Assembly: GCA_018898235.1 (NCBI GenBank)
Contig: JAHIJU010000196.1
Location: 1 to 6,326 of the forward strand
DNA: 6,326 nt
From: Actinomycetota bacterium
GTDB lineage: Bacteria > Actinomycetota > Actinomycetes > Actinomycetales > Cellulomonadaceae
Direction: 5' to 3'
Both the position numbers and the translations under genes were made by a program. Under the pieces are notes generated by a model. That model was given only the letters and a program-made list of their open reading frames with translations. It was not told where the DNA came from and made no database searches. Of this stretch, positions 4,634-6,326 are shown piece by piece (the first letter of the stretch is position 1; every line of letters begins with the position of its first letter).

Positions 4634-5263
4634 ATGCCTCTCGCATCCAGCCTCACCAACCTGATCCCCAGTGACGACCTCCAGGGCTTCATGCGCCGCA
4701 TCGAGGCGTTGGAGTCCGATGCACGTGGCGTACCGGCGCTCGTGCAGCAGATGGTCGGGCCGCAGATCGCGAAGATCACCACCGCTCAGGCTGACCTCGC
4801 GGCGGCGCAGGCCGCACTCGATGCGCAGCAGGACTACCTCGAGTCGCTGGTCACCCGGGACGCGTCGGCCCCCTCGTTCAACACCGGCACCCTGACGGCC
4901 GACTCGGCGGATCACTGGGTCGGCACGCCGGCCACCCTGTCCATCGCCTGCCCCACGGGCAAGCTGCGGATCGTCATGTCGTGCGCCGAGGCGTCGATCG
5001 CTCCCGGCAGCGGGGCCGGTGGCGTCATCGCGATGCTGTCGTTCTCCATCGGCACCGCCGTGGACATCGGTGACTACGACGCCCGCCTGTACTCGGCCGG
5101 GTCGCGCATCGGTGCATCCCTGTCCCGCGTCAAGACCATCACGGTGGATCCCGGCACCTACACCGTCACCGCACAGGCCGGGTACTGGTGCTCGGGGTTC
5201 AGCGCCGCGTCGATCAACTTCGGCGCCCTCGACCTGTCCGCCGAGGTGGTCAACGGTGCCTAG
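4634..5263 (+). CDS. Probable phage fibre-like / structural protein (coiled coil plus beta domain)
   Basis: The 209-residue product starts at ATG 4634 with AAGGAGA (4620-4626) at a 7-nt spacing, the first strong ribosome binding site of the operon after 2438. Residues about 15-76 are a heptad-like helix (MRRIEALES, then ITTAQADLAAAQAALDAQQDYLESLV). Residues 86-205 are strand-rich: LTADSADHWVGTPATLSIACPTGKLRIVMSCAEASI, a glycine-rich turn, FSIGTAVDIGDYDARLY, and VDPGTYTVTAQAGYWCSG. A trimeric coiled coil followed by a beta-sandwich is typical of phage fibres and decoration proteins, and the 'SFNTGTL ... TPATL.I.CPTGK..V..SCA' wording resembles minor tail or fibre tips of actinophages. There is no signal peptide. 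Two or more cysteines are present in the beta domain. The structural role is inferred from architecture; the exact part is unknown. Confidence 0.7.
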   Translation: MPLASSLTNLIPSDDLQGFMRRIEALESDARGVPALVQQMVGPQIAKITTAQADLAAAQAALDAQQDYLESLVTRDASAPSFNTGTLTADSADHWVGTPATLSIACPTGKLRIVMSCAEASIAPGSGAGGVIAMLSFSIGTAVDIGDYDARLYSAGSRIGASLSRVKTITVDPGTYTVTAQAGYWCSGFSAASINFGALDLSAEVVNGA

Positions 5264-5282
5264 CCAGGCAGGAGGGCGTGCG

Positions 5283-5705
5283 ATGGGCCTGGCGCCCCAT
5301 ACCGCGGCCATCGAGGGCGAGCCGATGAGTGCGCTGCGGGCCTCGCGCGAGGCGGCGAGGTTCCGGGTGCAGCTGCGGCGTGCCGAGGCGTACATCAACG
5401 AGCTGAACGCGTTCACGGTGCGCGTGCTGCTGGACGGCAGGCTGCACGATCCCGACGACTTCCACGCCTTCGTCGGCATGGACAAGGTCACCACCGCCGA
5501 CGGCCGGATCGACTTCCGCGAGCTTGAGCTACAGGTCGCCGATCTGCTGCGTCGAAAGCCCCACCTGTCGGCCTCTCACGGTAGAATCGGAGAGCCGGAT
5601 CGCGAAGCGCCAGAGGCGTCCGATCCGAGCACGTCACCTCCAGCGGAGGACGCGCACCAGGCCAGCGGCCCGCGCGCTACCTCAGATCCGCAGGAGGAAT
5701 CATGA
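5283..5705 (+). CDS. Helical phage-type protein with scaffold-like motif and disordered tail
   Basis: The 140-residue product starts at ATG 5283, six bases after GGAGGG (5271-5276); a GTG at 5256 is in frame but lacks such a site. Residues 15-62 are helical and basic (LRASREAARFRVQLRRAEAYINEL). Residues 64-95 read VGMDKVTTADGRIDFRELELQVADLLRRKPHL. This recalls the 'D.DG.VD...V...V..LL...PHL' ending of actinophage scaffold-like or head-assembly proteins, a resemblance recognised by eye only. Residues 96-140 are rich in Pro, Ser, Ala, Glu and Asp and are probably disordered. The gene ends in an ATGA overlap with the next one. It may be a morphogenesis protein; otherwise unknown. Confidence 0.75.
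   Translation: MGLAPHTAAIEGEPMSALRASREAARFRVQLRRAEAYINELNAFTVRVLLDGRLHDPDDFHAFVGMDKVTTADGRIDFRELELQVADLLRRKPHLSASHGRIGEPDREAPEASDPSTSPPAEDAHQASGPRATSDPQEES
5582..5627 (+). promoter_or_regulatory. Candidate internal promoter -10 (TAGAAT) followed by an inverted repeat
   Basis: TAGAAT at 5582-5587 matches the -10 consensus at five of six bases, rare in this GC-rich sequence. It lies inside the tail of the preceding gene, about 115 bp before the next start. No convincing -35 is seen; actinobacterial promoters often depend mainly on the -10. Just downstream, CGGATCG (5596-5602) and CGATCCG (5621-5627) form a 7-bp inverted repeat that encloses a smaller CGCC-AGA-GGCG stem. It could be an operator or leader hairpin for the genes from 5702 onward. 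This is inference from composition and position. Confidence 0.35.
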
Positions 5706-5959
5706 CGCAGAACCCCACCTCGGCCGGGCGAGTCGTCGTCAAGCGCAAGGGTCGCGACCACTCGATGAGCGGGGCCGAGTACTCCGCCCTCCTCGACCGT
5801 GTGGCCGCGAAGGTCAAGGCCCGCCGGAACGGGAGCGTCCTCAGCGCCGAGGAGCAGAAGCTCGCCGCCCGGGCCGGGTGGGACACCCCGCCCGCGGACC
5901 TGGACCGTCCGCGCACCGCCGAGGCCGACCTCATGGCCCGGGCCGGCTGGGCCGACTGA
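5702..5959 (+). CDS. Small hypothetical protein, 85 residues
   Basis: The ATG at 5702 overlaps the previous stop by 4 nt (ATGA) and has a near-perfect AGGAGG (5692-5697) four bases upstream, suggesting strong translation. I do not recognise the product. It has a basic N-terminus (RVVVKRKGRDHSMSGAEYSALLDRVAAKVKARRNG), then a helix AEEQKLAARAGWD and a second AEADLMARAGWAD. The A-R-A-G-W-D pair at residues about 55-60 and 79-84 looks like a small internal repeat. It is soluble, with no cysteine or membrane segment. It is coupled to the next gene by a TGATG overlap. Confidence 0.78.
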   Translation: MTQNPTSAGRVVVKRKGRDHSMSGAEYSALLDRVAAKVKARRNGSVLSAEEQKLAARAGWDTPPADLDRPRTAEADLMARAGWAD

Positions 5960-6150
5960 TGGGTCACTACGTCTTCGGCGCGCGGCCGCGCTACGTGGTC
6001 ACCGCGGCGTGCGTGGTCGCTGTCGGTGCCACCGGCGGCCAGGCGCACATCTACCGGGGCCAGCCGCTGCCCACCGGCACCCGCCGCGGCCAGATCGAAC
6101 ACCTGCTCACCGCCGGTCTGATCAAGGAGGTCCCCGATGACGACGCCTGA
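5959..6150 (+). CDS. Small hypothetical phage-type protein, 63 residues
   Basis: The ATG at 5959 overlaps the preceding stop (TGATG). The sequence, PRYVVTAACVVAVGATGGQAHIYRGQPLPTGTRRGQIEHLLTAGLIKEV, looks like an all-beta domain ending in a short helix. Its 'YVVTA.CV.V....G..H.Y.G..LP......Q..HL...G.I..V' order is one I recall from small actinophage proteins near head genes; no function is known to me. It is not a membrane protein despite the hydrophobic start. Its last codons supply AAGGAGG (6124-6130), the ribosome binding site of the next gene, with which it overlaps by 14 nt. Confidence 0.75.
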   Translation: MGHYVFGARPRYVVTAACVVAVGATGGQAHIYRGQPLPTGTRRGQIEHLLTAGLIKEVPDDDA

Positions 6151-6326
6151 CTGGAACCCGAACCCGCTCCGCCCCCTACCGGACGTTGCCAGGCTCGCCG
6201 AGATGACGGCGGCCCTCGACGCGTTCGGTGCCCCCGCCCCCGAGCCGCTCGTGCGGGCGGAGCGGCTGCTCGCGATCGCCGAAGAGTTCGTCGCCGAGAA
6301 GCCCCCGCTGCTGCTCGACCTCGACG
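6137..6326 (+). CDS. Partial hypothetical protein, runs off the window
   Basis: An ATG at 6137 lies six bases after AAGGAGG (6124-6130) and overlaps the previous gene by 14 nt. The frame stays open to the window edge for 63 codons (MTTPDWNPNPLRPLPDVARL at the start, then LVRAERLLAIAEEFVAEKPP). Third positions are strongly GC, as expected for coding. The visible part is proline-rich and then helical, ending LLLDLD. There is too little for a family assignment. Confidence 0.7.
   Translation, partial: MTTPDWNPNPLRPLPDVARLAEMTAALDAFGAPAPEPLVRAERLLAIAEEFVAEKPPLLLDLD

Larger units (their letters stand above)
1..6326. mobile_element. Left end of an integrated prophage or phage-satellite-like element at tRNA-Thr
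   Basis: A tyrosine integrase gene lies directly beside the 3' end of a tRNA gene and points toward it. This is the usual arrangement of prophages, satellites and integrative plasmids that use a tRNA 3' end as attB. Next come a divergent repressor and an excisionase-like gene, a replication-initiator-like gene, and small genes with phage morphogenesis character. All plus-strand genes are packed into one apparent operon. The left boundary should lie within the tRNA 3' half (roughly 28-71). The right boundary and the second att copy are outside the window. Whether this is a full prophage, a defective remnant, a satellite or an actinobacterial integrative element cannot be settled from this piece. 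Confidence 0.8.

Noticed and set aside
5256..5282. GTG 5256 as start of the 5283 gene
   Set aside because: It is in frame but without a ribosome binding site; GGAGGG at 5271-5276 fits ATG 5283.
4433..5494. Long minus-strand open frame of 353 codons
   Set aside because: It runs opposite three plus-strand genes that have good ribosome binding sites and operon spacing. Its composition is Arg/Gly-rich with no recognisable domain.

Overview
The window is about two-thirds or more G+C, with strongly GC-biased third codon positions and AGGAGG-type ribosome binding sites. This points to a high-GC actinobacterium; I cannot name the genus. It reads as the left end of an integrated phage-derived element sitting in a tRNA-Thr(CGT) gene, whose 3' part occupies positions 1-69.

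Region by region. Positions 1-150 hold the tRNA 3' part (presumed left attachment region), a perfect 14-bp hairpin, and two 8-bp direct repeats one helical turn apart. On the minus strand follow a tyrosine integrase (151-1368) and, upstream of it with an 11-nt overlap, an XRE-type repressor-like gene (1358-2032). A short divergent control region (2033-2141) carries two dyads, one of which spans a candidate -35/-10 promoter. The plus strand then has an excisionase/AlpA-like gene (2142-2342) and a tight run of small genes joined mostly by GTGA start/stop overlaps: two unknowns, an XRE-domain protein, a winged-helix-like small protein, and an HTH_36-type replication-initiator-like gene (4021-4578). 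Further on are a probable fibre-like structural protein (4634-5263), a helical protein with a scaffold-like motif (5283-5705), two small unknown proteins, and a gene cut by the window edge (from 6137).

How it may work together (inference). The repressor and integrase form one arm and keep the element integrated; the divergent excisionase/replication arm is repressed until induction. The replication protein appears to carry its own origin inside its gene: five copies of a TGACACCCAGGTC-like iteron, one of them in a different reading frame from the others, followed by a stretch of about 48% G+C. This resembles the lambda O/ori arrangement. The same gene opens with a perfect 16-bp inverted repeat in its coding sequence.

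The order integrase, divergent repressor, AlpA/Xis, initiator with origin, then a compact set of morphogenesis-type small genes is that of a small prophage or of a phage satellite (PICI-like, possibly capsid-forming). The window ends before the genes (terminase, portal, capsid, or their absence) that would decide between these.
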